Of a stretch of DNA of 64,000 nt, positions 24,034-35,028 are shown in pieces. The notes beneath the pieces are model-generated. The model had not been told where the DNA came from and made no database searches. It saw nothing but the letters and a program-made list of their open reading frames with translations. Made by a program: the position numbers and the translations under genes. Numbering within the stretch: position 1 is the stretch's first letter; each line of letters begins with the position of its first letter. This DNA comes from Cutaneotrichosporon cavernicola (lineage: Eukaryota > Basidiomycota > Tremellomycetes > Trichosporonales > Trichosporonaceae): NCBI RefSeq assembly GCF_030864355.1, contig NC_083394.1, positions 1,860,001 through 1,924,000 of the forward strand. Reading direction: 5' to 3'.

Positions 24034-24956
24034 CTACTTCTTCTCCTCAGCGGCGGGCTCGGCCGCCTTCTTGCCACCCTTGCGCTCGAGGATGGCCTTG
24101 CGGTCCTTGTCGAGCTTGAGAGAGGTGATGACAACGTTCGAGGGGTGGATGCCGACCGAAGGAGTGGCGGCGTTCGACTTCTCAACGTGGACGCGGTCGA
24201 CGTGGATGACCCACTTCTTGCGGTAGACCTGGTGTCAGCGTCGCTCTAACAACTCTGGTCCTCCGAGGTTCTGCTGATCCCTGGGAGACGTCAATGCTCA
24301 CCTGGACGACCTTGCCGTCACGGCCCTTGTACTTCCCCCGGACAATGAGGACCTCGTCGTCCTTGCGGATGGGGATCGAGCGGGCGCCGTGGGTGGCACG
24401 GAGCTCCTTGCTCAAGGGCGCCGACATGATCTTGCGCTTGAGGCCCGACGAGGCCGCGAAGTGGGCCTTGCGCGACTTGCGGCGGTCCGAGGCGAGGCCT
24501 GGAGTTAGTTGGGGTGCATGGAATTGTTTGGCAGCAGGGCACAACAGCGGAGATCGACACAGAACAGGCGCAGCGCAGAGATGTGGAGAAGGAGAATGCC
24601 AAGTGCAGATCGGATCGGACGCTGCGATGTCTGTTCGAGGAAGGTGGTCTCGCGATCTGGCGAAAGTCGAAACTTTCGAGCGGCCCGAGGTGTCGCGACG
24701 CAGGCGCAAGCACAACAAAGACAACAACAGCGCCATCACCATGAGGAGCATGTCGGCGGCGACAATTCACTGTCCGCTGTCCACGTTGCCCTCGCCGTCT
24801 CCGTCCCCTCTCAATGCCGTCGAAAGTTTCGCCAGTGTCGCCTAGTCGCTCGAGCCTCCCCGCGCATACGCGCACCGTTCGAACGCGCGCGCCGTGCCGT
24901 TTTCCGCTGTTGCCGTGCTGCTTGATGACCAGCTACTCACCGGTAGAGGAAGCCAT
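24034..24956 (-). CDS. RPL26: 60S ribosomal protein L26 (uL24)
   Basis: Exons 24956-24941, 24498-24302 and 24228-24034 give 135 residues: [19 protein letters not shown], then [18 protein letters not shown], a KOW motif ([18 protein letters not shown]), [13 protein letters not shown] and [13 protein letters not shown]. These match eukaryotic L26 closely. It sits near the peptide exit tunnel. The first intron (442 nt) is much the longest in the gene; such introns in ribosomal protein genes can hold regulatory elements or snoRNAs, but I found no C/D box pair on the transcribed strand. The first exon has only 16 coding bases. Confidence 0.96.
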
Positions 24957-25453
24957 TTTGATGATTGTTGTCGGATGGGTGTACGCTGGCGACAGATGGC
25001 ACCAACGACCATGCAGCAACCACCAACAGTTTGGGATCCCCGCGGCGTTTCATGAATTTTGCGAATGTGGCGAAAGTGAGTCACGTGGGTTTCGCGTGGA
25101 CCTATGGAGATCGGCGATGGCCGGATTTGGAAGGAGATTGAGAGCATGCATACCAATGCATGCATAATGACAGATGTAGCGTGGGCCGAATCTACTTTGG
25201 CTACGCACTGCACTGCACTGCTTGTATCCAGTTCAGTCAGTTAGTGAGCTATTCGAAGATGGTCTGCACTGGTGGGTGCTGCGGTTGGTGGCGGGCGGTG
25301 CATCTGGTGTCGGTCTCCATCAACATGCAAGTCATTGGGGCGACGTCATGGGTAACCTCCACCTGGTTCATCTCCTACCTGGTTCATCCATCGCCTGAGC
25401 TAGTGCCCACCTCTTCCTGAGCACACCATTCTTGACCACTCTCGTCCATTCAT

Positions 25454-26512
25454 ATGCGCCGCGCCATCAACGCACTCACTCCGGCCCTCCGTTCCCCCGT
25501 CTTCCGTTCGCCTCCCCGTCCTCGCTACATAGCCTACACCGCGGCGGCCATCTTCCCCTTCTCCCTCTTCTCGACGACTCCCAACATGTCCGAGCAGTTC
25601 AAGGTCAACAAGTCTGATGCTGAGTGGCAGGCACAGTTGTCGCCTGAGCAGGTGGGTGATTCCAACTTCACGATCTGCGTTCAGCTGGGCTGCGAGGAGG
25701 CAGATATGGAAGGCACAGGTCGTAAGGCGGAAGGAAGGCCAACTCCAGACCTCTACTTTTCATCCATCTCTCTCCACACACCACTAATGCAAGTTCCGCG
25801 TCCTCCGCCGGCAGGGCACCGAGAGGCCCGGCTCGCATGAGTTTGACAAGAAGGACGCCGCTGGCGTGTACAGTGAGTTGACTGTCCCTCATTCCAACTG
25901 ACGCCAGCGTGTGCGGGCTGCGACGCGCCGCTGTACACCTCGAATCAGAAGTTGTGAGTGGGCTCTTCTCTTCGCTGGGCGATAGGTTGGGTAGTCCTCG
26001 GATCTGGCGTGTAGCACGTATCTCAACTTATCGGCTGTAATACCACCGCTTGAACTTGACGAGAACCGGCAAGCGGCCGAGCGGCCCAGCCTCTTCCCTT
26101 GATACATCAGTTCACACCAGCGCGTCCGGCTGCGGATGGCCCGCGTTCTTCGACACCGTCCCTGGCGCCGTGCTCCGGCGCGAGGACAACTCAAACTTTA
26201 TGACGCGCATCGAGATTGTGTGTGCCAACTGGTGAGTCCACTAATAGTGTCTGAGTCAAGCTGACAGACAGCGGCAGCCATCTTGGGTGAGTCCTCCTCA
26301 TCACGGAGCCACTGCGGAATTCAATTCATTAAATTCGAGCTGTGCTCGCGGTACGGCCATGGCCCAAACGCGCTGCAGAGACTCAGACGTCACGACATCT
26401 AAAGTCTTTCCGAGCTGACCCCAGACACGTCTTCAAGGGCGAGGGATACGCTACTCCAACCGACGAGCGCCACTGCGTTAACGGCATCTCGCTCAACTTT
26501 AAAGGCGAGTAG
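25454..26512 (+). CDS. Peptide-methionine (R)-S-oxide reductase (MsrB)
   Basis: Six exons: 25454-25651, 25794-25872, 25908-25953, 26121-26231, 26272-26286 (15 nt) and 26425-26512, giving 178 residues. They supply FRVLRRQGTERPGSHEF, the zinc pairs CAGC and CANC, SGCGWPAF with the resolving Cys, GSHLGHVF, and RHCVNGISLNF with the catalytic Cys. MsrB reduces methionine-R-sulfoxide in proteins using thioredoxin. The first 44 residues are Arg/Ser/Ala/Pro-rich without acidic residues, like a mitochondrial presequence, and a second ATG (codon 45, MSEQFKV) would give a cytosolic form. The 15-nt fifth exon carries GSHL. Confidence 0.93.
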
Positions 26513-26618
26513 CGTAGAGGAGCATTGTAGTCTAGTCTTGTTTGAGGATGTATCATGATGGATTGATGGATGATGGATGGAGGTACTGTAGATTCGCCAC
26601 CCGGGGTCCCGCGTCGCG

Positions 26619-26624
26619 ACGCGT
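26619..26624. promoter_or_regulatory. ACGCGT (MBF-type) box upstream of CHL1
   Basis: It sits in CGCGACGCGTCGCC, 69 bp before the CHL1 start codon. This is the element class also present upstream of MCM5; S-phase control is inferred, not shown. Confidence 0.5.
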
Positions 26625-26692
26625 CGCCGAAAATCAATGTCACGCACCACCAGCACTTGGATCCTCACAATCTCTACTCCATATACTCCTTC

Positions 26693-29479
26693 ATGATGGG
26701 CGACTCGGAGGCGGGGCCATCGACTCCCGCCCTTCCTCACCTCCCTACGCCCACCACCTTTCCCTTCCCCTACCCGAACCCATACAGTATCCAACTCGAC
26801 TTAATGCGCACAGTCTTCTCTGCCATCGAAGACCGCAAGATTGCCATCGTGCGTTCCCCCCATCCGAGCTTCGGAGCTGACTTCAGGTAGAGTCTCCAAC
26901 GGGCACAGGCAAGACCTTAACTCTCCTGACCGCGACACTAAGCTGGCTGTCAGCTCACAGACGACGACTAGACGAAGCAGCCGAGGCGGACCTGCGCGCC
27001 CGCTTCGCAGCCGAAGATCCAGACGGTGCGCTATCCAAGAGTAGAGCTAACCCAGACCCGCCATGGATCATCGAGAACGCTGTCAAGCGGCATATGGAGG
27101 AACTGCGGCACGCCGCGGCTGAGCGAGCAGTCCGCCTCGCCGCCGTGCGAGAGCGGGAACGGCGGCGTGATCCTGGCTTCCAAGCCAAACGCGCTCGCCC
27201 ATCAGCTAAGGAAAAGGAGGTGAAGGAGATCGACTTTCTCCCCGAAGATGCGGAGCCCGTTGATGGACTCAATCTCAGCGCGGAGGTGCGCGCCCTCATG
27301 GCTCAATTAGACAAGCCTAGCACTCAGGAAGAGGTCGAGGAGGACGTGCCCAAGGTGTGTCTGAAGTGGGGGGGGGGGGGGGGGGGGGAGTGGGGGCTGA
27401 TGACAGGTCTACTTCGCCTCACGGACGCATTCGCAGTTGCGACAACTCACGGCCGAGCTCCTCAAAACCTCCTTCGTGGTCGACACGCCGGACCGCGTCT
27501 CGGCTGTCCCCCTAGCTTCGAGGCGACAGATGTGCATCAATGACAAGGTGCGCGCGATGGGCGGCGAAGATAAGATAAACGAGGCGTGTCTCGACATGCA
27601 GAAGAGTGGTCAGTTATATTCTTTCGATCGAACTGATGACAGGTGCGCAGCGGTGTCCGCACCTCCCTCGCAAGGACGACGAGGGGCCACTCCTCGACGC
27701 GCGCGACTCCGTCCTCGCCACCGTTCGCGATATTGAAGACCTCGTGACGGAGGGCAAACGCGCCGGCGTGTGTCCATATTACGCGACGCGCCGGGCGACC
27801 AAGGCCGCGCAGCTCGTCACTCTTCCCTACAATCTACTATTGCAGAAGAATGCCCGCGAGGCACTAGGCATCGACCTAACCGACCAGATTGTCATCATCG
27901 ACGAGGCGCATAACCTCATCGACACAGTTCTGGGGATATACTCGGCCTCCCTCCCTGCCAGCCACATCAACAGCGCCGCATCCCAACTCACACAATACCT
28001 CCATCGCTTCCGGACGCGTCTGAAACCACGGCACAGTCTCATGATCCAGCAAACCCTGACGGTCCTCCGCGGCCTTGTCGGCGTATGCTCAGCCTTTGAG
28101 AAGGGCAAAGAATCGAGCGAAATGATGGACGTGAACGCGCTCATGGGACGTATCGGGCGTTCCGCAGACGCTGTAAACCTTCTCGAACTCGTGGGATACC
28201 TCAAAGAATCAAAGCTCGCGCGCAAGGTATCGGGCTTCGCGGAGTCTCTGGATGAGAAGGAGGGCAAGCGATCCACGGCGGCGCGGCATGCGTCAATCGC
28301 TGCCTTCCGGGGAGTCGAGGCCCTCCTTCTAAGTCTTACGGATGCGCGTGACGACGGTCGCGTCATCCTCTCCAAAGAAGAGGGGTTGATGCTGAAATAT
28401 GTCCTCCTCAACCCGGCCGAGCGGTTTGCAGAGGTCGTCTCGTCTGCCCGCTCCGTAGTTCTCGCTGGCGGGACAATGGAACCGCTCGCCGACTTCTTCG
28501 CACAGCTTTTCCCCTCAGTCCCGCGCGATCGGTTTGCGACCCTCTCTTGCGCCCACGTCATTCCAAAGACTAACCTCCTCACGCAAGTTGTGACACGCGG
28601 CCCACGTAAACTAGACCTGGAATTTACGTTTACTAAACGGCGCGATCCCGCTCTGGTGAGTTTGCCTCGTATATGGCTGACATAGCTTGCCGAACTAGGC
28701 GCAGTGGTACAGAGCACGATCGGGCTCGTTCCAGACGGGGTGGTCGTCTTTCTTCCGTCGTATGCGTTCTTGGACGCCCTCAAAGCCGCCTGGACAGAGT
28801 TATTCCCCAAACTCGACCAACGCAAACAGGTGGGTTTTTGAGTGATACAAGTTCACCCACTTCCCCCACTGACGGACAGATCTTCTATGAGCCCAAAACT
28901 TCGTCTGAAGTCGAGACAGTGTTGAGGGAATACGCTCAGGCTATTGAGGCGCCTAAAGTCAACGACGCAGGCCGACCACGTTCCGGAGCACTCCTCTTCG
29001 CAGTCGTGGGCGGCAAGTTGTCCGAGGGCATCAACTTCTCGGACCGTCTGGGCCGATGCGTTATCATGGTCGGATTGCCGTTTGCGAATGCGGGCAGTGT
29101 CGAACTTCAAGAACGCATGCGATATGTCGAGCGCCTTCCGGGTGCGGGGAAGGACGCCGCGCGCGAGATGTACGAGGTGAACTCCAGATTGAATGACAGC
29201 TGACGCCAGAACCTGTGCATGCGCGCTGTCAACCAGAGTATCGGGCGGGCTATTCGACACGCCAACGACTATGCTGTCATCTTACTCGTGGATAGCCGGT
29301 ATGCCCGTCCACGGGTGCGTGATAAGTTGCCACGCTGGATTGGGGAGGGCGTACGGGTGTGTAGTGAGTGGGGCGAGGTTGCCAAGGGCGTTGCGGGATT
29401 CTTTCGCGATAAGCGGTTGGTGGAGGGCGTTGGGGCGGGGCCAGGGGCGGGGGTCGGTGTCAAGCGTCCCGCTGTGTAG
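26693..29479 (+). CDS. CHL1: CHL1/DDX11-type iron-sulfur DNA helicase
   Basis: Eight exons: 26693-26848, 26887-27025, 27056-27354, 27407-27608, 27643-28655, 28686-28829, 28880-29176 and 29210-29479, giving 839 residues. Walker [10 protein letters not shown] is at 54-62 and spans the first junction. [10 protein letters not shown] follows. Four cysteines (MCIND, EACLDM, RCPHL, GVCPYY) form the expected Fe-S cluster site, then IIDEAHN near 352, [20 protein letters not shown] and [26 protein letters not shown]1 is a 5'-3' XPD-family helicase for sister-chromatid cohesion and fork stability. An ATG at 26570 is in frame upstream, but the sequence between is unlike the family. Intron 2 is only 30 nt and intron 3 contains 21 consecutive G. 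Confidence 0.95.
27368..27388 (+). repeat. G21 homopolymer in CHL1 intron 3
   Basis: Twenty-one uninterrupted G residues lie in the 52-nt intron 27355-27406, on the sense strand. Confidence 0.9.
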
Positions 29480-29601
29480 CTGTAGATGCCATGCATATGC
29501 GTAGTGTACAGTGTTGATGCTCTATGTGTTTATGAGGTAGAAGGGATGTCTTGGAGTCACCAGCTCCGTTGGACTGCTGCAGCTTGCCGCCTTGGACAGC
29601 T

Positions 29602-31218
29602 CTAACTGTGCGCTGTAAAGCTCGACTTGGCACGTACTCGAGCGCCAATTCTGTACAGCACGAAAGGAACCGGTGTGAACAGGAACAGTAAGCCTGCGAG
29701 GAGGCAAGTCGCGCCCACAGCACCCAAGCGTTGGTACAGCGGCAGCCCGAAGAGAGGGAATCCCGCGGCGAACGTACTCCGCAGGAAGCTGTTACTGGCC
29801 AATGCGCTTGCTGCGACTGGCCTATACGCATCCACCAGGTACGTAAACGTCGCGGTGTAAGCGTACACCAACCCCAACCCGAAGAGGCTGCTGAGGATAA
29901 TCGGCACGATCCAATGCACGTCCTTGAAGGCGGTGAGACCGAGGAGGAGGAGGCCGACGGGGCAGATGACACCTCCAGCCATGCCCATCACCAGTCGTGC
30001 TTCGGGGGGAGCGTGTCCGCCATGCGCGGCGGATACTTTGGCATAGGCGCGGTTGAAGAGTGGTTGGGAGAGGGCTGCGGCGACCTGTCCTGCCCCAATG
30101 CCTAGGAACGACATGCCCGTCTGTTCGAGGGAGAAGCCGTGTTGTGTCCGGAAGATGTAGGGCACACCCGAGAAGGAAAGGTAGAGAATACCGAGGATGA
30201 GAGCGGACCACAGGTCGAGGAAGAGGACCATGGGTTCTGTTGCTAGGAGGCGGAAGGGCGTTCTAAGCGAGTGCTTGAGCGCAGCGGTGAAGGAGCGGTC
30301 AAACTTCTCAATCGGAGCACGCCATCTGTTGTCAGTCTTGCGGAGATGTTTCGCTTTGCGTTTCAGGAGCTGCGGGTCGTACGTTTCGGGGAGGAGAATG
30401 AGGAGCGCCACCATGCACACGAAGGCCCACATGATGACGACGTAGTACGTCCATCGCCAGTCAGGCTGACGTTGGTTGATGAAGCCTGATAGGAGCGGTC
30501 CAAGGACTGGACCCAGGAAGGGTGCTGAGCTAAAGATCATCATAGGCGTCGCGACGTGAGTGTTGTGGAACACGTCCGTGATCGCGCCACCCGAGACGCT
30601 GAGGAACGCGCTGCCCACGAAGCCCGTGACGAAGCGGAACGCGAGGTGGACGCCGATGTGCGGCGCGAATGCGACGGGAAAGTTGAAAAGGAAGAAGAGG
30701 GCGAATCCGCCGTGCAATACCGGCTTGCGGCCCATGAACTCGGACACGGGGCCGAGGAGGAGCGGCCCACAACCGAGACCCATGACGAAGAACGAGATGG
30801 AGGAGATGCACAGTGTTGTGTTGATGCCGAACGAGGTGATCATGCCCTTGTACGTCATGGCGGCCATGGAGGAGCAGCAGGTCACGCAGAGGCAGGAGAC
30901 GGCGATGACCATAACGATCGCCCACTTCCGCGCCGTCGACATGTTGAGCGGGCAGTGGGGGTCGTCCGGCCCGTCCCAGCGCACCTCGAACGGGTCGTCC
31001 CTCTCCGCATTATCGATCACCGCCGTAGTCGTACTTGGTGACAAACCCTTGTCCTTGGCAGCCTCGAGATTCAACTTGAGAGCCTCGGGATCTACCTCGT
31101 TGGCAGCTTTGGGATTCGTATCAAGGGAGACCCGCGATACACGCGATGTCACACGCGAGATCGGGTCCGTCAGCTCGAAGGCTGGGGACTGGGGAGAAGA
31201 CATGCGGATAGCCTCCAT
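29602..31218 (-). CDS. MFS transporter, DHA1 (drug:H+ antiporter) type
   Basis: A single uninterrupted exon of 538 residues. A cytosolic N-terminus of about 95 residues with several RVSRVS-type phosphosite-like repeats precedes about 12 hydrophobic segments. GPVSEFMGRKPV is the motif A loop between TM2 and TM3; WRWTYYVVIMWA and LLPETYDPQLLKRKA before the central loop are typical of the DHA1 polyamine/drug antiporter group. APFLGPVLGPLLSGF is motif C of antiporters. It is likely a plasma-membrane exporter; the substrate is not predictable. It ends 122 bp from the convergent CHL1 stop, and no intron interrupts it, unlike its neighbours. Confidence 0.92.
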   Translation of the reverse strand: MEAIRMSSPQSPAFELTDPISRVTSRVSRVSLDTNPKAANEVDPEALKLNLEAAKDKGLSPSTTTAVIDNAERDDPFEVRWDGPDDPHCPLNMSTARKWAIVMVIAVSCLCVTCCSSMAAMTYKGMITSFGINTTLCISSISFFVMGLGCGPLLLGPVSEFMGRKPVLHGGFALFFLFNFPVAFAPHIGVHLAFRFVTGFVGSAFLSVSGGAITDVFHNTHVATPMMIFSSAPFLGPVLGPLLSGFINQRQPDWRWTYYVVIMWAFVCMVALLILLPETYDPQLLKRKAKHLRKTDNRWRAPIEKFDRSFTAALKHSLRTPFRLLATEPMVLFLDLWSALILGILYLSFSGVPYIFRTQHGFSLEQTGMSFLGIGAGQVAAALSQPLFNRAYAKVSAAHGGHAPPEARLVMGMAGGVICPVGLLLLGLTAFKDVHWIVPIILSSLFGLGLVYAYTATFTYLVDAYRPVAASALASNSFLRSTFAAGFPLFGLPLYQRLGAVGATCLLAGLLFLFTPVPFVLYRIGARVRAKSSFTAHS

Positions 31219-31757
31219 TGTGGGCGAGCGCCGCTAACGGCGGAGGGGCAGGAAGGATGGATAGGAGGGTTGGCGAGCGGGAGGTTTGGCGGCGCCTTTA
31301 AAGTTGCCGAGGTTGCGGCGTGCGGCGTGCGGCGTCTGTCGGTGTCCAAAATTTCACGTTTATTGCTAGTGTTTGCTGGCCGTTGTGGCGAGAATGGGAA
31401 CATATGAGTGGGGAGAGAGACGGTATGGCGAAAAGAGTATAAACATCAAAACCTCAGCGTGAGATGTTGGGCTATCTTGAGACAAAATACGACTCGGATC
31501 GGAGTGAGCTGACTGATGTTGATCCAGGGCGGAGAATGGGTGGCGGAGGGGGGCGGGCCGGCCCGGTTTTGGATGACATGATGCCAAAAGGGAGGTTGGT
31601 GCCTAGATTACTAGATTCCGACCTACACTGTTGTGCTTGATAATGCTTTGATAAGATGACATGGACACCAGCCGAGATTAGCATCGGAGCGCACATGAGC
31701 CGTGCGTCGTCCGACAAGTCCCTGCGATGTCCGACGCGCACAGACGCCATATGCCAA

Positions 31758-32619
31758 TCATGCCTCTGGCTCCCATCCCCCCTTGTATCCAAGACACACC
31801 CAGTACGCCTCAGCGCTCTCCTTGCGGCTGCTGGCTGGCTTATCCGTGACGACCTTGGAGAAGTAGGGTTCGAGCTGTTTCTTCCGAAAATCCACAAGGT
31901 CGGGATGCATGAAGAACTTGAGGCTGACATCAGCAGAGATTGGGAAAGAACACGTACACGAGGGATCCACCAGAGTGCTCCTCGTCCTTGGGGCGAAGGA
32001 CCTGGTGTGCGAACCATGTGGCGGCGGAAACGAGGTCGAGTGAGGCGGCAACGTCACGATCGCGAATCCCGCTCATAGGCGCCATCATATCGCTAAGGAC
32101 GCAGTCGGCTAGGCCGAAATTGACCTCCTTCCCCGCTTCAACTGTCTCTCCTTCCTCTCCTGCGACCGTTCCCTCACCCTCTAAACCCGTCTCGTCCTCG
32201 CCCTCCTTGCTGACCCGCATCCCCCATGCGGTTCGAGCCGCGGTCGGTGTCTTGGTTGGTGCCGCCCGCAAAAGTTCCAGCACCCGACTTTGAACCGCTG
32301 GCTCGAAGAAATCTCCCGTCACAACCTCCACTCCCCGCATCACCTCCATCGGCAGCAGGTCAACAGCCACCACAATCCCCTTCCCCCGATATTGTTGTTG
32401 CCGCTCAGCTGCGACTTGGCTCCATCCCCCAGGAGCTGCGCCCAGGTCGACGACGCGCCGGCCAAGGATCGGGTGCTTTGTCGCGAGATCTTTGAGCTTG
32501 AACGCCGAGCGAGCGCGGTATGACCCACCGCGGGAACGGACGAACGGGTCGCGTGTTTGGCGGGAGAGCCAGCGGGTAGAGGAGGAGGACGACTTGAGCA
32601 GGGCCGAAGTGGCGTTCAT
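31758..32619 (-). CDS. MRM2: Mitochondrial rRNA 2'-O-ribose methyltransferase (FtsJ/MRM2)
   Basis: Exons 32619-31958 and 31923-31758 give 275 residues. A short Ser/Arg-rich presequence-like start precedes RDPFVRSRGGSYRARSAFKL, then VVDLGAAPGGWSQVA (SAM motif I), VVAVDLLPM, CVLSDMMAPMSGIRDRD, LVLKFFMHPDL, and PASSRKESAEAYWVCLGYKG. This is the FtsJ/RrmJ fold with the K-D-K-E tetrad positions visible. MRM2 methylates a uridine of mitochondrial large-subunit rRNA. A roughly 40-residue Glu/Gly-rich insertion lies before NFGLADCVLSD. The ATG at 32619 is the first in frame. The SND2 start is 183 bp away on the other strand. Confidence 0.9.
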
Positions 32620-32802
32620 TCTTGGCCTTTGATTAGGAGAGTATAGAGCGGAACACGGATAGTCTCGATGATGGGCTCGACAGGCCAACTTTCGAGCGGG
32701 ACCAAATGACGCTGATGGTACCTGTGATGGAACGCGTCCGCCTCGCCTCCACCTGATCCATCCAACTCTCTTTCATCTTCCATCCTCTCTCACATATTCA
32801 TC

Positions 32803-33637
32803 ATGGTGAGATCAAGCCCGAATCAGCTGACTCCAGGCGAACGCATCGACAAAACGTATCGCCGCGGCCAACGAGAAGCTTCTCAAGGCTCTGCCCAAGA
32901 ACTTCTACATGATCAATGTGGGTGTGACCTTTACGACCTTCCTCGCGCGGGCGCGGCAGCTTAGAGCGTTTCATTTTCAGCTGCTGGATTCGATTGATCC
33001 AATTGCGTCTGCGTCCTCTTACCTCCCCTAGTCTTGCGGAGCTGACGTCAGATCCTCGCCATCCTCGTCCGCATCATGAAGTGGAAGGTGTACCACCGCC
33101 AGCTGCTGCCTGGCGGTTTCGTGGGCTTCCTCCACGGACTGGGGTTCATCGCATCGATCTTCATCTGGCGCTGGTTCGTCGAGATCGGCACACCAACGCG
33201 CAATGCTAAGGGTGACCTCCGCGTACCCGAGGACTTGGGATCCAGCGGCGTGATCGAGATGGCCTGGGATGTGTGAGTGACATTGCGGCGCTGGTGCATG
33301 TCCTTCGTAGCTGCTCCGCTACCTTAACACTTCGCTCGAACTGGCTGACTGCAGCATCTATATCACGTGGATCTGCACACTCGGCGGCGCGCTCCTCGGA
33401 AACTGGGTGTGGTGGTTGTCCGCCCTGATTCCCTGCTTTGCAGGGTGGAAGCTCTTCGGTGTCGCCAGGCCCTTCCTCGGTATGTTCCTGCCCGGCCTCT
33501 TCGGGCCCAAGGCGCCCAAGGAGGAGGCGCCTGCCGCTGCTGCCAGCGGCGCGCAGCCAGGCGAGTCGCGCAAGCAGGCCAAGCTGCGCGCGCGGGCAGA
33601 CAAGGGTGACCGGCGGGTGCAGTCGGTACGGCGCTAA
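32803..33637 (+). CDS. SND2: SND2/TMEM208 family ER membrane protein
   Basis: Exons 32803-32805 (ATG only), 32837-32917, 33052-33272 and 33355-33637 give 195 residues: MANASTKRIAAANEKLLKAL, hydrophobic stretches through FIASIFIWRWFVEIG, GVIEMAWDVIYITWIC, and WVWWLSALIPCFAGWKL. The tail is Ala/Pro then Lys/Arg-rich. The order of short TM segments, central loop and positively charged C-terminus matches the DUF788/TMEM208/Snd2 family, which works in SRP-independent targeting of proteins to the ER. The start codon stands alone before a 31-nt intron (GTGAGA...CAG). The alternative of reading through that intron gives a different, non-conserved start. Confidence 0.85.
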
Positions 33638-33787
33638 TTTCCACTCTCATTATCTTGCATATGAAGGGCTATTCATACAGGTGCATGTGGACAGTGCATG
33701 TGGACGCGAGGAGTACTCGAAAGTACCCAATGAGGGTATCAATGTACAGCAGGAGGGGAGTGGTTGAGGAGCAGGGGCTTGCGCGGG

Positions 33788-34917
33788 CTAGCCGACTAAG
33801 AGGCGGCGGACGTAGTCATACAAGCTGGCCTTGTCCTTGTCGGTCATCTGACTGTTGGCCTTTGTCTGCTTCTCGGGCGGAGGTGTCGGCGAGGGGCTCG
33901 GCGACGACCGGAATCTGGAAAGGGAGATTGTACGCGAGCGTGGTGCCGGATAGGGCGGAGGTGGAGGGGGCGATCGTGTCCGGTTAACATTGCCCATATG
34001 GTGTTGGAGGTGTGCGAGTTCGGCCCTTGCGTTCTCAAGGATATGCGTATCGCGTTCCTCTTGGACTCCCGGGAATCCTTCGGCGACAATGAGTCGTGCG
34101 ACTCGAAACACCCACTCGCTGACAAAGTGGATGCCCCTACACTGCATGCTTCCAGTCCAATCCGTGTTGTTATCCTCGCGCATACGGGGTGCTGGCGACG
34201 GGCGACGCAGCGGCGATAAACTGCCTTCTGGAATCTCCGTCTCGTCCTCGGACACCGAAGAGGGGACGGACCGACTCTTCCGAGCTGCTCGCTTACCCGG
34301 ACGCGAGAATGTCTTCCATCCACGAGGCGGGTGGCCTGTCCTTTCGAGGTCTGCGAGGCGCATGAGCTCGCGGTTGAATGTGCCTGGTATCAGCCACAGG
34401 AAGTGGAACCGAACATGGCGCGATCGGTATGGCTCCGCTAACACTGAAACTTCCCACGCAAAGTGAGGATGGTCATGTGCGGCCCGTGGCGTGGGTATCA
34501 CGGCCTCGTCAACTTGAACTCACGAGCCATCTCAAGGCGCCTGCGCGCAACCTCCTCCGCAGCCCCGTGGATCTCTAGACACCAAGCTGCGTCGGGCTTG
34601 CCCAGCGGTTCAGCCATCGTCTTGGTGACTTGTGCAACGAGGTCTGCCGCCTCGGCATACCGCGATAGAAGGAGGTCGAGGACGCGTACGAGGTCGCTGC
34701 GCGAGACAGTGACTGAACCATGGTCGAGCAGGAATGAGGACAAGTAGAGTTTTGGATCGGGGTCGACTGAACGAACGGTTGATGGCGATGGGATGAGGAC
34801 CTGATACTTGACAGCTGGGGTAGACTTGGTCGGGGAAGGGGGAGGAGGCGCTGTGAGGGCAAATGTAAAGTCGGCGTAGGGGGCGAGGGCGGGATGATGG
34901 CGCAAGTCGAGGCTCAT
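33788..34917 (-). CDS. Uncharacterised two-exon protein
   Basis: Exon 1 34917-34524 ends at a GTGAGT donor. Exon 2 runs from 34443 or 34383 to 33788; both acceptors are in frame, giving 349 or 329 residues. I do not recognise the family. The N-terminus (MSLDLRHHPALAPYADFTF) is followed by a helical part (SRYAEAADLVAQV, AAEEVARRRLEMA), a basic Arg/Ser linker, another helical part (FVSEWVFRVARLIVAEG) and a Pro/Ser-rich tail ending in ASLYDYVRRLLVG. An in-frame ATG at 35028 could add 37 residues. Without the intron, the two halves lie in different frames that overlap by a few bases, which is why they look like two ORFs. Confidence 0.6.
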
Positions 34918-35028
34918 GGCTGCATGGTCTTGAGGGGAATGGTAAGGTATTGATATACTGATAACGGATTGTGAGATTCTGGGATTCTGGGACTGGAAAT
35001 GCAAGGTTGTAAGGCTGTACATGTACAT

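Noticed and set aside
24499..24940. snoRNA within the long RPL26 intron
   Set aside because: No C box/D box pair on the transcribed strand; the TGATGA-like sequence near 24923 is on the other strand.
27827..28825. 332-codon antisense frame in CHL1
   Set aside because: It mirrors the CHL1 exon and crosses its introns without splice sites.
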